A DNA stretch of 64,000 nt, from positions 124,001 through 188,000 of the forward strand of contig NZ_CADIJX010000003.1 in the NCBI RefSeq assembly GCF_902859625.1, in the 5' to 3' direction. Of this stretch, positions 28,175 through 37,397 are shown one piece after another. The notes beneath the pieces are model-generated. The model made no database searches, had not been told where the DNA came from, and worked only from the letters and a program-made list of their open reading frames with translations. Position 1 is the stretch's first letter. Each line of letters begins with the position of its first letter. The position numbers and the translations under genes were made by a program. This DNA comes from Achromobacter pestifer. GTDB taxonomy: Bacteria > Pseudomonadota > Gammaproteobacteria > Burkholderiales > Burkholderiaceae_B.

Positions 28175-29491
28175 ATGTCAGCTTCATTGGTTTCAGTGGA
28201 CAAAGCCATTCAGGTGGCGGGCGTCGGCAAGTTTCAGTATCGGCTATTCGTCATCTTCGGTTTGGTGTGGATGGCAGATGCCATGCAGGTGCTGTCGATC
28301 GGCTTCAGCGCGCCGTCGATCGCCAAGACCTTCGGCATCACCGTGCCGCAGGCGTTGCAGAGTGGTACGTTTTTCTTTATCGGCATGTTGATCGGCGCTT
28401 TCGTGTTTGGCCGCATGGCCGACCGCATCGGGCGCCGTCCGGTCTTGATGATCGCGGTGGTGATCGACGCTTGCGCAGGCGTGGCGTCGGCCTTTGCGCC
28501 GGACTTCACCTGGCTGCTGTTCCTGCGCTTCTTGACTGGCATCGGCGTGGGGGGAACGCTTCCCGTGGACTACACGATGATGGCCGAGTTCCTGCCTAGC
28601 GCGCGTCGTGGCCGCTGGCTGGTGTTGCTGGAATCGTTCTGGGCCGTGGGCACCATTTTTCTGGCCCTGCTGGCATTGGCGGCAACGTCCTGGGGCGACG
28701 ATGCATGGCGCGTGATCTTCTTCGTGACCGGGCTGCCGGCCTTGATCGGCGTGGTGCTGCGCTTCTACATCCCAGAGTCGCCGATGTACCTGAACAGGAA
28801 CGGAAAATCGGAGCAGGCGCGCAAGGTGCTGGAGCGCGTGGCCCGGGTCAACCGCCGCGACGTCGACGTTCCCGCGCTGCAACCGGAAACGCCGGTGCAC
28901 AAGTCCATGTTCGCGTTGTTCTCGGCCAGCTATCGGCGGCGCAGCATTGGCCTGCTTCTGGCATGGGCGTTGATCTCCATCGCGTACTACGGCGTTTTTG
29001 TCTATCTGCCAGTGAAGCTCAGCACGGAAGGTTTCGCCTTCATGCGCGGTCAGGAATTCCTGGTGCTGTTGGCGATCGTGCAATTGCCGGGGTTTGCGCT
29101 ATCGGCCTATGGAGTGGAACGTTGGGGCCGCAAGCCCACGCTGATCGGCTTCCTGATTCTGAGCGCCGTGGGTTGCATGCTCTATAGCCTGGGCACGTCG
29201 CCAGCCGTGGTGATCGGTTCCACCTTGTTGATGAGCTTCTCGTTGCTGGGCACGTGGGGCGCCTTGTATGCGTTCACGCCCGAGGTGTACCCGACCGATC
29301 TGCGCGCCAGCGGCATGGGTATGGCGGGGGCGGTTGCGCGCTTTGGCGGCTTGTTTGCGCCGGCCATCATCGCGCCCATCATGAGCAGCCACTTCACGCT
29401 GTCGCTGGTCGTGCTGTCCAGCATGCTGATCGCGGGCGCCATTTCCATCTGGTCGGTGGACGTGGAGTCACGCAACCGCGCGCTGGAATGA
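28175..29491 (+). CDS. nicT: MFS transporter NicT (aromatic acid:H+ symporter type)
   Basis: A 438-residue, 12-helix carrier of the AAHS branch. Loop 2/3 motif GRMADRIGRRP, helix-4 segment FLRFLTGIGVGGTLPVDYTMMAEFLP and loop 8/9 motif ERWGRKPTLIGF are typical of 4-hydroxybenzoate and nicotinate symporters. The ATG follows AAGGGG; an upstream in-frame start lacks a site. It lies 62 bp after nicB and is the last gene of the rightward operon, so nicotinate or 6-hydroxynicotinate uptake is the probable role. Confidence 0.87.
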   Translation: MSASLVSVDKAIQVAGVGKFQYRLFVIFGLVWMADAMQVLSIGFSAPSIAKTFGITVPQALQSGTFFFIGMLIGAFVFGRMADRIGRRPVLMIAVVIDACAGVASAFAPDFTWLLFLRFLTGIGVGGTLPVDYTMMAEFLPSARRGRWLVLLESFWAVGTIFLALLALAATSWGDDAWRVIFFVTGLPALIGVVLRFYIPESPMYLNRNGKSEQARKVLERVARVNRRDVDVPALQPETPVHKSMFALFSASYRRRSIGLLLAWALISIAYYGVFVYLPVKLSTEGFAFMRGQEFLVLLAIVQLPGFALSAYGVERWGRKPTLIGFLILSAVGCMLYSLGTSPAVVIGSTLLMSFSLLGTWGALYAFTPEVYPTDLRASGMGMAGAVARFGGLFAPAIIAPIMSSHFTLSLVVLSSMLIAGAISIWSVDVESRNRALE

Positions 29492-29528
29492 AGCTTGTTT
29501 GACTGACTGAGTGGCAGCTGTACCGATG

Positions 29529-29557
29529 GCGACGAGCAGGCTAGTCCTGCTCGTCGC
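29529..29557. terminator. Stem-loop between nicT and the MarR gene
   Basis: A perfect 12-bp stem (GCGACGAGCAGG / CCTGCTCGTCGC) with loop CTAGT. It covers the last codons and stop of the MarR gene and sits between two convergent genes. Neither side has a good T run, so it is terminator-like rather than a textbook terminator. Confidence 0.5.
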
Positions 29558-30008
29558 TATTCAGCATTTTCGTCAATAGAAAATTCAGTGCCAGGCGTTC
29601 GGCGGGATTCAGATTGCCATACGTGCTTTCGGTGATCTGCTTGGCGAACGGTTCCATCTGCTGCACCAACTGCTGGCCGATGGGCGTCAGGTTGATCACG
29701 ACCTTGCGCCGGTCCACGGGATCGTGATCCACCTGGACCAATTCACGCTGCTTGAGCCTGTCGACCACGCCGCGCACGGTGGCCTGGTCAATGACCGTCG
29801 CCTTCACCAGATCGGCCAAAGAGCTGGCGCCATGATCCCGCACCGAACACAGCACGACGAACTGCGCCGCGGTGAGCTGGGAGTCGGGGATGTACTGCTG
29901 GAAGAGAGCGGTGTGCCGCTGGTAGACGCGCCGCAGCAGGTGGCCCACCTGATCAGAAAACAAATAGCCATCCCTATTGGACGAGGACTTGCCTTTTATA
30001 TTGCGCAT
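29541..30008 (-). CDS. bpsR: MarR-family repressor BpsR/NicR
   Basis: A 155-residue MarR winged-helix regulator with the central helix-turn-helix SLADLVKATVIDQATVRGVVDRLKQRELV and the wing DPVDRRKVVINLTPIGQQL. In Bordetella, BpsR represses the nic genes and a polysaccharide locus and responds to 6-hydroxynicotinate; in Pseudomonas the equivalent is NicR. The position at the end of this nic cluster supports that role. Its DNA target may be the 8-6-8 inverted repeat between nicE and nicC. It converges with nicT. Confidence 0.88.
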   Translation of the reverse strand: MRNIKGKSSSNRDGYLFSDQVGHLLRRVYQRHTALFQQYIPDSQLTAAQFVVLCSVRDHGASSLADLVKATVIDQATVRGVVDRLKQRELVQVDHDPVDRRKVVINLTPIGQQLVQQMEPFAKQITESTYGNLNPAERLALNFLLTKMLNSDEQD

Positions 30009-30116
30009 AAGCCTATCCGAAGCAATGCAATGAACATCATGATTTTTGTCAACGGCACACGCTTTGAACGGAGGCAGCCCGCAGGCTGAGTCCTGATGCC
30101 AAGATGGGATTATTGC

Positions 30117-31364
30117 TCAGTCCGCCAGTAACTTGACCGTCTGCGGATTGAAAGCGCTAAAGGCGCTGCCGCAGCTTGCGTAGGCGGTCGCTCGCGCCGG
30201 TATGCCAGTCGCCCGTATGCCCAGTTGTGCCTTGGGCATATGGACTTCCACAAACCGTTCGCCCTCGACCGTGCCATCGGGCAGGAAATAGAGCAGCGCT
30301 CGCGCCAGCGTGGATTCTCCATCAACCGGCTTGGGCTGGGCAAACGCCGGAACGCGCAAGGTGGCCGTATGCCAGGATTGCGGAGCATCCAACGTTTGCC
30401 AACGTAGCGTCAGCGGCTTGTCGAGATCCACGAAAGCGCCGCCCACGTGCCATGCGTAATCGTGGCAGGGCGCAGGCAGCGGTGCCACCGATTCCATTGC
30501 CCGGTCGCCGATATCCAGCGTCTGGCCATTGATCTCCAGCCTGACGATGGTGTTCGGCGTGTAGTTTTGCGCCTTCAACAAGACCAGCCCTTTCTGCCTG
30601 GCGGCATCCAGCCGTTGCTCCGTCATCCCGGCAAGGCGCTGCAACGCGGGGGCTACCTCAACATGGTCGGGGTAGTGGAAATAGAGATATCGGAGCTTCG
30701 ATGATTCATCTTTGCCCAGATTGGGAAAGAGCGGCGTCAGGTCCGGGTAGGAAAGCCGCTTCAACGGCAACGCCGTGGCTGCGCCGGAGGCGTCAGGACG
30801 ATAGGCATATTGCACGACGCCGTCGCTCAACCGTGCCCCCTGGTACGGAAAAGCCCCAGCGGCGGCACCCGTGGAATCGGGTGAGGGATAACGGATAAAC
30901 GCCATGAAACGCTGGGGTTCCCTGGCCGACAGCGGCATGGTGGGGCCCGCGCCCGAGGATGTGCTGGCATAGGGCGTCGCGTCGATCCACAGATCCCGCC
31001 CGCTTAGATTGACGTGTGTCTCGGCAATCGCGGGATGCGAGGCGCTGAAGGCGTTGTATTTGCCCTGCTCGATGGATTGGGCTGCCGGGTAGATCAGCAA
31101 CGCAAGCAATGTCGGCATGAAAAGCAGCGCATGCACACGCCCCGGCATCTGCCCGCGGTCACGCACCAGATAGACGCACCAGGTGACGACCAGCACGATG
31201 GCCAACGGCCCACCCACCCAGATCGCCGCCGTGATCAACGCCACGATGCCCCAGCCCAGGTTGGGAGAGGTGACGGCGATGATGCCAAGGGCAGCAAGCC
31301 AGGCCGCCAAGGCGATGGATAGGATGATGCCGAAGAGGTAGCGCCGGTAGGTTCTTGTCGTCAT
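30117..31364 (-). CDS. Hypothetical membrane protein with periplasmic domain
   Basis: About 415 residues, not recognised. The N-terminal 110 residues hold three hydrophobic segments (FGIILSIALAAWLAALGIIAV, GIVALITAAIWVGGPLAIVLVV and LLFMPTLLALLIYPAA). The remaining about 300 residues are soluble and mostly beta-rich, with no known motif. Such a layout suggests an inner-membrane protein with an external domain. The ATG is chosen after a 25-codon frame extension of poor quality. It stands alone between the MarR gene and the restriction-modification cassette. Confidence 0.65.
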   Translation of the reverse strand: MTTRTYRRYLFGIILSIALAAWLAALGIIAVTSPNLGWGIVALITAAIWVGGPLAIVLVVTWCVYLVRDRGQMPGRVHALLFMPTLLALLIYPAAQSIEQGKYNAFSASHPAIAETHVNLSGRDLWIDATPYASTSSGAGPTMPLSAREPQRFMAFIRYPSPDSTGAAAGAFPYQGARLSDGVVQYAYRPDASGAATALPLKRLSYPDLTPLFPNLGKDESSKLRYLYFHYPDHVEVAPALQRLAGMTEQRLDAARQKGLVLLKAQNYTPNTIVRLEINGQTLDIGDRAMESVAPLPAPCHDYAWHVGGAFVDLDKPLTLRWQTLDAPQSWHTATLRVPAFAQPKPVDGESTLARALLYFLPDGTVEGERFVEVHMPKAQLGIRATGIPARATAYASCGSAFSAFNPQTVKLLAD

Positions 31365-31614
31365 GTACGGGACAGCCTGTCGGGGGAGGGGGCGGGAATG
31401 CCCAGCCAGCTTCCCTCGCGGTTGCAAAAAACCTGACATGGGGCTGCGGTCCTGACATACAGCGTAAACCGGACGATGCCACGACCAAACTTAACTCTCA
31501 TTCCAGGAAAATGCTGGGTTTCAGCCCCGGCTACGCGCTTGATGATGTATTGCACCAAGACCATCTGGATTCACAACACTGGCTTTACGGCGAATGCTGC
31601 GTAATTTCTCTTAA

Positions 31615-32853
31615 TTAGAATGCAAGCGTCGCGGTAACATCGTATTCAAAAAGACGTTTGTTTGAGTTTCTTTTTCGTATCGTCTCAACTTCGACTTCAA
31701 CGCATCCCAACGCTCGCAACATCTCTGCATACAATTCTTGGGCAGGCACATCATGTCCGTAAAACGTCGAGTTGCCCACGATGTACGAGAGAGTCCCGCC
31801 TTTCTTGACCAATTTGGTCACGGCCTGAAAATGTAGCCACATGTCATGGTGGTATTTGCGGACGTAATTCGCAAGAAGAGGGCCATTCTTTCCTCCATCA
31901 GAGCTGATGGCTGCGCAGATTTTATCTAGTTCAGCTTCGACAGGGGTTGAAAATTCTGGAGACCAAGCGCCAACTTTTGTTGTGGCTGTGCCCCAGGTTC
32001 CACCTATCGCTTTCCAGTCGAGATTCCCAGCGTCGGAAGCTTGATCTAGGTAGCGCAGCCAGTACATGTACGGCCGAAGTTCTCGGATATAGCTCATCCG
32101 ATTAACGTATGGAGGGGATGTTACGACGCAATCTGCCTGTCGAATGCTCTCTGATGCTGCCCTAGCGTCAGCGAGGACGACTACGCCGCTTCCCGCCAAA
32201 TCGAAACGGGCGCTGTCAACGATCTCAGCAATTTCTTTGTAGTACGATTGGATTATTAATGAGACTTCATCGCTGTTGAATAGAGTAGGCGCCGCTGATG
32301 ATTCTTTGAACGACATCGACTGATGATTAAAAGCAGCGTTGGAGCAAGCAATAAGCGTCCGGCAAAAAGCCACGTCCAAAAGATTACGGACATCGCCTTC
32401 CAGTTTGTCTATTCCATGGCGAAGTATTTTTAATGCTTGCAAGGCGCCAGGAGACCACCACCGTTCAATGTTGTGGATATTCGGTTGCCAAAGATTCTCA
32501 TGATGATTGGAGTGGGGGTGAGCATCAATGAGCGAACGTGCCGCTTCTAATGCGTCAAGCAGTACATCTTCCGAGTAGTTTTTGAGCTTTGTATTTCCCA
32601 GCCATACTAAAAATGGGTTGACATCGGTTGATTGTCCAAAGTGTCCACGTTCAGCAGCGGCTAGCGTGGTGGTGCCCGTTCCCGAAAAAGGGTCCAGAAT
32701 GACGCTATCCGAGGGCATGGCTGCGATTCGTTCTCGAACTATTCTTACTCCATAAGCAGGGGTAAGGCGCAACCATCCATGACGCCCTACGCCCATATTG
32801 GCGCGGAAGGTCATGTGCTCGTTTCGACTAACCATCATGGCCGAGTGGGTCAT
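31615..32853 (-). CDS. Type II DNA methyltransferase (N4-cytosine/N6-adenine class)
   Basis: A 412-residue DNA methylase. The cofactor motif I is DPFSGTGTTTLAA (54-66) and the catalytic motif IV is TSPPYVN (245-251). TSPPY is typical of N4-cytosine methylases but also occurs in some N6-adenine ones. The order I then IV gives a non-permuted layout. The start overlaps the stop of the upstream nuclease-like gene (ATGA), so modification and restriction are coupled. Base composition is visibly AT-richer than in surrounding genes, consistent with transfer. Target specificity is unknown. Confidence 0.88.
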   Translation of the reverse strand: MTHSAMMVSRNEHMTFRANMGVGRHGWLRLTPAYGVRIVRERIAAMPSDSVILDPFSGTGTTTLAAAERGHFGQSTDVNPFLVWLGNTKLKNYSEDVLLDALEAARSLIDAHPHSNHHENLWQPNIHNIERWWSPGALQALKILRHGIDKLEGDVRNLLDVAFCRTLIACSNAAFNHQSMSFKESSAAPTLFNSDEVSLIIQSYYKEIAEIVDSARFDLAGSGVVVLADARAASESIRQADCVVTSPPYVNRMSYIRELRPYMYWLRYLDQASDAGNLDWKAIGGTWGTATTKVGAWSPEFSTPVEAELDKICAAISSDGGKNGPLLANYVRKYHHDMWLHFQAVTKLVKKGGTLSYIVGNSTFYGHDVPAQELYAEMLRALGCVEVEVETIRKRNSNKRLFEYDVTATLAF

Positions 32854-33689
32854 TTTGTATCCAAGAGGGCACTGAGAATTGATTCTGTGCCTTCGCGCAG
32901 AGCTTCTGTATTTCTTTCAAAAAATGCGGCAAGGTCATAGCCAATAACAGTACGCAAGAAATCAAAGGTTGAATTTCTTGCGTCTTTGGCCCCTACTGTG
33001 CCAGTCAAAATTGCCCAGTTCCCTACGCGATATCGAGCGTGGACAACTTGATTTATTTGCGTGCTCATTAGGGTAAGTACGGGCAGAAATCCATGTCCTA
33101 ATGCTTGGGCTGCATTGGATAGGTCTGCATTTTGACGCTTGGAATCTGCGCTTTTGTAGCCTTGCCGAACTTCGAAAACGGCTCCTCGCAATGAGGTCGT
33201 TATGTCAAGCAGGCGTTGTTGTTGATTGATCCATTCCTGGACTCGCAGTCGAGATTCGTCTGAACGAATGTCGGCGAGTTCAATTCGACCATCTAAAGAA
33301 AGAATTCGAGGCTTCTTTTGAGTGTCGACTTCCTCTTGCAGGTCGTCTGGTAGTACTTCGTAGGACCAAGCAACTTGGTCAGTGGTCAGCTGTAATTCGT
33401 CACGCAAAATGCGTCGAAAGATTCGTTCGCATCCAATCCCAAGCTGGCGATAGACAGAGGTCATTCCTCCGGCAGCTTTATGTGCGGCAAACATTAACGG
33501 CGAATCCAGACCCATCCACCGGTACAATGAATCGGCGCCATAAAGAACTCTAAAACCACCAAGGTCGACTTCTTCTTGGCCGCCCATTTTGGGTAGATAA
33601 TCTGCGCACTTTCTGAGTGGTTCTAATAATATTTCGACGTACTCCACGTCTCTTGTTTTTTCATTTATATTCACTGAATAATTGCTCAA
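32850..33689 (-). CDS. Putative type II restriction endonuclease
   Basis: A 279-residue protein. The region 131-189 resembles a PD-(D/E)XK nuclease core: LDGRIELAD followed by VFEVRQGYKSADSKRQNAD, where E173 and K179 could be the catalytic acid and lysine. Only the stretch VRQGYKSxDSKRQNAD looks strongly conserved to me; the assignment rests on it and on overlap with a methyltransferase gene. No controller or specificity gene is present. AT-rich composition matches the methylase. An alternative is an unrelated partner of the methylase. Confidence 0.65.
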   Translation of the reverse strand: MSNYSVNINEKTRDVEYVEILLEPLRKCADYLPKMGGQEEVDLGGFRVLYGADSLYRWMGLDSPLMFAAHKAAGGMTSVYRQLGIGCERIFRRILRDELQLTTDQVAWSYEVLPDDLQEEVDTQKKPRILSLDGRIELADIRSDESRLRVQEWINQQQRLLDITTSLRGAVFEVRQGYKSADSKRQNADLSNAAQALGHGFLPVLTLMSTQINQVVHARYRVGNWAILTGTVGAKDARNSTFDFLRTVIGYDLAAFFERNTEALREGTESILSALLDTK

Positions 33690-34150
33690 TGGTAATTTTT
33701 TTGGTGGGTTGAGGCTTGTTAATCACTGGCGGATAAGCGCTATGAAATATCTAAGGCTCGTGGAGGATAAGCAGGAACATACTACGAGCGACATGTCCCG
33801 GCGATTGCCGATCGTGCGCTAATCCTACCCTGGCTGGGTATATTCTACTTCCGGCTACAACGCTTTTGCGGGAGATCCTCGTAGGGCAGCGAACGCTCGC
33901 TTTGTCGGGTAGCCAAAGAACTCCAATCCGGTTTCAGCGTGGTCCAAGGGCAAGCGAGTGCCTGCGTGAAGGCGCGCGCCGCTTCAATGATCAGAGAAAG
34001 TAGTGTCCCAACACTCGTAGCCCTGAGTGCTTCGCAAAGAGGCACGCGCTGCACTAGTACGGTATCTGACCAAAACGCTAAGGAATCCCCCGATGCGGGG
34101 CTTGGACTGCGATATCTTCCAAATGCTTGAATGATCGGAAGATCTATAGA
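33690..34150. other. 461-bp gap between the restriction cassette and tRNA-Leu
   Basis: The part beside the nuclease gene is AT-rich and should hold the restriction-modification promoter. The remainder contains no convincing gene. A frame running leftward through the tRNA to about 33845 is unlike any protein I recognise. No repeat of the tRNA 3' end or terminator was seen. Confidence 0.5.
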
Positions 34151-34235
34151 TGGTGCCCGGGGCCGGAATCGAACCGGCACGCCTTGCGGCGGGGGATTTT
34201 GAGTCCCCTGCGTCTACCAATTTCACCACCCGGGC
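34151..34235 (-). tRNA. tRNA-Leu(CAA)
   Basis: An 85-nt tRNA with a perfect acceptor stem (GCCCGGG / CCCGGGC, then A and encoded CCA). It has D-arm GTGAAATTGGTAGACGC, anticodon stem GGGGA / TCCCC around loop CTCAAAA (anticodon CAA), a long variable arm typical of leucine, and T-arm GGTTCGATTCC. It reads leuUUG codons. Its 3' end faces the restriction-modification cassette. Confidence 0.95.
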
Positions 34236-34343
34236 AAGGGGGTCGCGAACACGTCCAGATGACGGCTGCGGGAGAACGAAGACAGCGATTATATGCGTAC
34301 TTTCGGAAATTGTCAGGCGCCCCTGCAACGGAGCCTGTTGATC

Positions 34344-34390
34344 GGGGCAAATTCAGGGTCCGCTCGTAGACGGAAACCCAGATTTGCCCC
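34344..34390. repeat. Long inverted repeat between tRNA-Leu and the purine permease gene
   Basis: GGGGCAAAT and ATTTGCCCC flank an inner GGT/ACC pair, giving a hairpin of about 47 nt without a T run. It is 11 bp past the permease stop. A weak terminator is the simplest reading. Confidence 0.4.
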
Positions 34391-34400
34391 GGTCAAAGCA

Positions 34401-35789
34401 CTACTTTTTCTCGGGCAGGAACCAGTTCATGACCAGGGCGCAGATGCCGCCGGTGGCCACGCCCGATTCCAGCACGCTCTTCACGGAGTGCGGCAGGTGC
34501 GACAGGATTTCGGGTACTTGCGACACGCCCAGGCCCAGGGCCAGGGACACGGCGATGATCAGCAGGGCGCGGCGGTCCAGGTGGATGCCGGCCAGGATGT
34601 TGATGCCGGACGCGGCCACGGCGCCGAACATGACCATCGCAGCGCCGCCCAGGACGGGTTCGGGCACGGCTTGCAGCACGCCTGCCACGCCCGGGAACAG
34701 GCCCAGCAGGATCAGCATGCCGGCGATCCACACGCCGACGTGACGGCTGGCGATGCCGGTCAACTGGATCACGCCGTTGTTCTGCGCGAAAACCGAGCTG
34801 GGGAAGGTGTTGAAGACGCCGGCCAGGAGCGAATTCGCGCCATTGACCAGGACGCCGCCCTTGATGCGCTGCATCCACAGCGGGCCTTCAACGGGCTGCT
34901 TGGACACCTTGCTGGTGGCGGTGACGTCGCCGATGGCTTCCAGGGACGTGACCAGGTAGATGATCAGCATCGGCACGAACAGGGCCCACGAGAAGCCCAG
35001 GCCGAAGTGCAGCGGCACGGGGATCTGGAACAGGGCGGCTTCGCGGGCGCCGGTGAAGTCCAGGCGTCCCATGGCGGCGGCGGCGATGTAGCCGACGGCC
35101 AGGGCCAGGACCAGGGCGGTGCTGCGGATCCATACGACCGGCACGCGGTTCAGCAGGATGATGGTGCCCAGGACCAAGCCCGACAGGGTCAGGTTCTCGG
35201 CGCTGGCGAAGGTGCCGTTGGCCATGGCGCCGAAGCCGCCGCCCATGCTGATCAGGCCGACCTTGATCAAGGTCAGGCCGATCAGCAGCACGACGATGCC
35301 GGTGACCAGCGGGGTGATCAGGCGCTTCACGAAGGGCAGGATGCGGCTGATGCCCATCTCGACGAACGAGCCGGCGATGACGACGCCGAAGATCGCGGCC
35401 ATCACGGCTTCCACCGGGGTGCCCTGCTTGACCATGACCGAGCCGCCGGCGATGAGCGGCCCCACGAAGTTGAAGCTGGTGCCCTGCACGATCAGCAGTC
35501 CGGCGCCCAGGGGCCCGAAACGCTTGCACTGCACGTAGGTGGCGATGCCGGAGATCACCAGCGACATGGACACGATCAGGGTGGTGTCGCGGGAGCTGAC
35601 GCCCAGAGCCTGGCAGATGAGCAGGCCGGGGGTGACGATGGGAACCAGGATGGCCAGCAGGTGCTGTAGCGCGGCGACGAAGGCGACGGGAGGCGCGGGG
35701 CGATCGTCGGGGCCGTAGACCAGATCATGGCTGGGCGTGTCGTCGGAGGCGCCGTGGGGGGCGGGTTGGGTTAGGGAGGCGGGTTGCAT
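34401..35789 (-). CDS. NCS2 xanthine/uric acid permease
   Basis: A 462-residue, multi-helix permease of the nucleobase:cation symporter 2 family. The family signature QNNGVIQLTGIASRHVG lies near residue 338, and the helix-8 glutamate is in YLVTSLEAIGDVTATS. Together with GTSFNFVGPLIAGGSVM and the tail INILAGIHLDRRALLIIAVSLALGLGVSQVP it resembles UacT/XanQ carriers of xanthine and urate. The starting ATG is the first in frame. A purine-catabolic partner could be the AllA-like gene 31 kb away, but no adjacent purine genes exist. Confidence 0.88.
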   Translation of the reverse strand: MQPASLTQPAPHGASDDTPSHDLVYGPDDRPAPPVAFVAALQHLLAILVPIVTPGLLICQALGVSSRDTTLIVSMSLVISGIATYVQCKRFGPLGAGLLIVQGTSFNFVGPLIAGGSVMVKQGTPVEAVMAAIFGVVIAGSFVEMGISRILPFVKRLITPLVTGIVVLLIGLTLIKVGLISMGGGFGAMANGTFASAENLTLSGLVLGTIILLNRVPVVWIRSTALVLALAVGYIAAAAMGRLDFTGAREAALFQIPVPLHFGLGFSWALFVPMLIIYLVTSLEAIGDVTATSKVSKQPVEGPLWMQRIKGGVLVNGANSLLAGVFNTFPSSVFAQNNGVIQLTGIASRHVGVWIAGMLILLGLFPGVAGVLQAVPEPVLGGAAMVMFGAVAASGINILAGIHLDRRALLIIAVSLALGLGVSQVPEILSHLPHSVKSVLESGVATGGICALVMNWFLPEKK

Positions 35790-35967
35790 GGCGGGGGGCC
35801 GGCCAGGTGGGGGGTGAAGGAGAAGTGCGGGATTTTAGCGGGGAAGGCCCCGGAGCGCCCCGCAAGCCTTGCCGTTGGGGCTCTCGGGGCAGGGCTTGCT
35901 AGAATTTGGGCCGCTAACGCGATGCCGCCAAACACCTGATCGGGCGAAGAATAACGATGCAGAATCG

Positions 35968-37368
35968 ATGATGCAGAAACGGACGAGATGGATCCTGAGC
36001 GCGCTGGTGATCCTCATCGCGATGTCGCCGATGTCATTGCTGTTCTTGGCCTTGGCCGATGATGACGCCAACGCGCTTGCGGACGCGGGCCAATCGTATT
36101 CGGGCACGATCTACAAGCGTAATGCCGACCGCATTTACGCGGCAGTTCCCAGCAATGGCTCCTACCCGATGCCGGGCGCGGATCTGGCGACTTTCGAGCC
36201 CATCGGTGAAGACTATGCGAACCGGCAGGTGGCGAAGGACCGCCAGCATGTGTATTGCGGCAATCAGATATTGCCGGGGTTGAATCCCGCGTCGGTGCGG
36301 ACGGTTGGCAACAGTTATTACACCGATGGAACGGCGGCTTTCTATTGCGCGCCGTATACGGTGATCAATAAAGAGCTGGGTGGCTTGCAGGAGGTGTGGC
36401 AGAAGTTCCAGTACCAACGGAACGCAGGCCCCAAGCCGCAGACGTACCTGTATCCCTACGTGGCCTTGCCGGCCAGCGCCCAGCCGTATCGGTCACTGCT
36501 GGACCGTGATTTGGCGACGGACGGCGCCAGCGTCTTCTATCAAGGGCTTCCGATGCCGCAGGCGAATTCGGACACCATGCGGCGCTTGCGTGGGGGCAGG
36601 GATGGCGCCGACCGGCTCAGCGAGGATTTCTTCGCGGACGGGCGCCACGTTTATTTCCACGATCAATTGTTGGCGCTGTCGGACGCCCCGGCGTTGCATA
36701 CCTTCCGTGTCGGCGATCTGTATCAGCAGCCGTACCTGTACGACGGACGCGACGGCATGGTGTACGTGGGGGCGCGGGCTTTTGATGCCGCGCATGCGCC
36801 GTACCGCCTGCTTAGCCCCCGTAGCGAGCACGTGAAGCAGGCGCTGTTTGCGGGCAAGGACGGCATTTACTTCTTCAACAGCCAGAAAGATCGGGTGGAA
36901 CGGGCTGGCGATGATCCGTTTGCGTCGGGGCGCTTTACCGCGCTATCTCCCTTTGTGTTCTCGGATGGCAAGCAGGTGCTGATTCTGCAAGGCCGCGAAT
37001 CGTGGGGATCGTCGCGGGGCGGGGGCGGTTTGATTTACCGCGCTACCCAGATCAATCGGGTGAAGGGCGCCCCGACGGGCGAATGGAAGAAGCTGGGCGA
37101 CGTGTATCACCGGTTTGGCTCGGTCTGGCAAAACGGCGACCAACTTTATTACTTTGACCAAACCGGCAGCAGCCAATTGGTCTTCAGCCCGATCTACCGG
37201 ATCCTGGACCGTGGCGCAGCCGATTTCCTCCTGGGGTCGCAACAGACCCTGCAAATCAGGATGGACGACATCCGCAAGCTGATCAGAGACGGAAAAATGG
37301 CGGCGCCCGCCAGCGAGACGATCCTGGAAGCGAAGACCCGGTATCGCGGCTTTCTATCGCTGTTTTGA
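35968..37368 (+). CDS. DKNYY-type repeat protein with signal anchor
   Basis: A 466-residue protein with an N-terminal membrane segment (WILSALVILIAMSPMSLLFLAL) and a long exported part. That part contains many irregular repeats of an aromatic pattern resembling DKNYY domains: KDRQHVYCGNQIL, YTDGTAAFYCAPY, TDGASVFYQG, ADGRHVYFHDQLL, GKDGIYFFNSQ. DKNYY-type proteins are of unknown function and probably form a repeat scaffold. The chosen ATG pair follows a weak site; further-upstream in-frame starts exist. It sits between the purine permease (divergent) and htpG. Confidence 0.72.
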   Translation: MMQKRTRWILSALVILIAMSPMSLLFLALADDDANALADAGQSYSGTIYKRNADRIYAAVPSNGSYPMPGADLATFEPIGEDYANRQVAKDRQHVYCGNQILPGLNPASVRTVGNSYYTDGTAAFYCAPYTVINKELGGLQEVWQKFQYQRNAGPKPQTYLYPYVALPASAQPYRSLLDRDLATDGASVFYQGLPMPQANSDTMRRLRGGRDGADRLSEDFFADGRHVYFHDQLLALSDAPALHTFRVGDLYQQPYLYDGRDGMVYVGARAFDAAHAPYRLLSPRSEHVKQALFAGKDGIYFFNSQKDRVERAGDDPFASGRFTALSPFVFSDGKQVLILQGRESWGSSRGGGGLIYRATQINRVKGAPTGEWKKLGDVYHRFGSVWQNGDQLYYFDQTGSSQLVFSPIYRILDRGAADFLLGSQQTLQIRMDDIRKLIRDGKMAAPASETILEAKTRYRGFLSLF

Positions 37369-37397
37369 ATCAAAATCGGGCTGCGGGATGGCCCGGT

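Noticed and set aside
33845..34180. Leftward frame beginning inside tRNA-Leu
   Set aside because: It starts within the tRNA and shows no recognisable protein pattern.
34293..35669. 458-residue rightward frame opposite the purine permease
   Set aside because: His/Asp/Gln/Gly-rich low-complexity shadow of the permease, typical for antisense frames in GC-rich genes.
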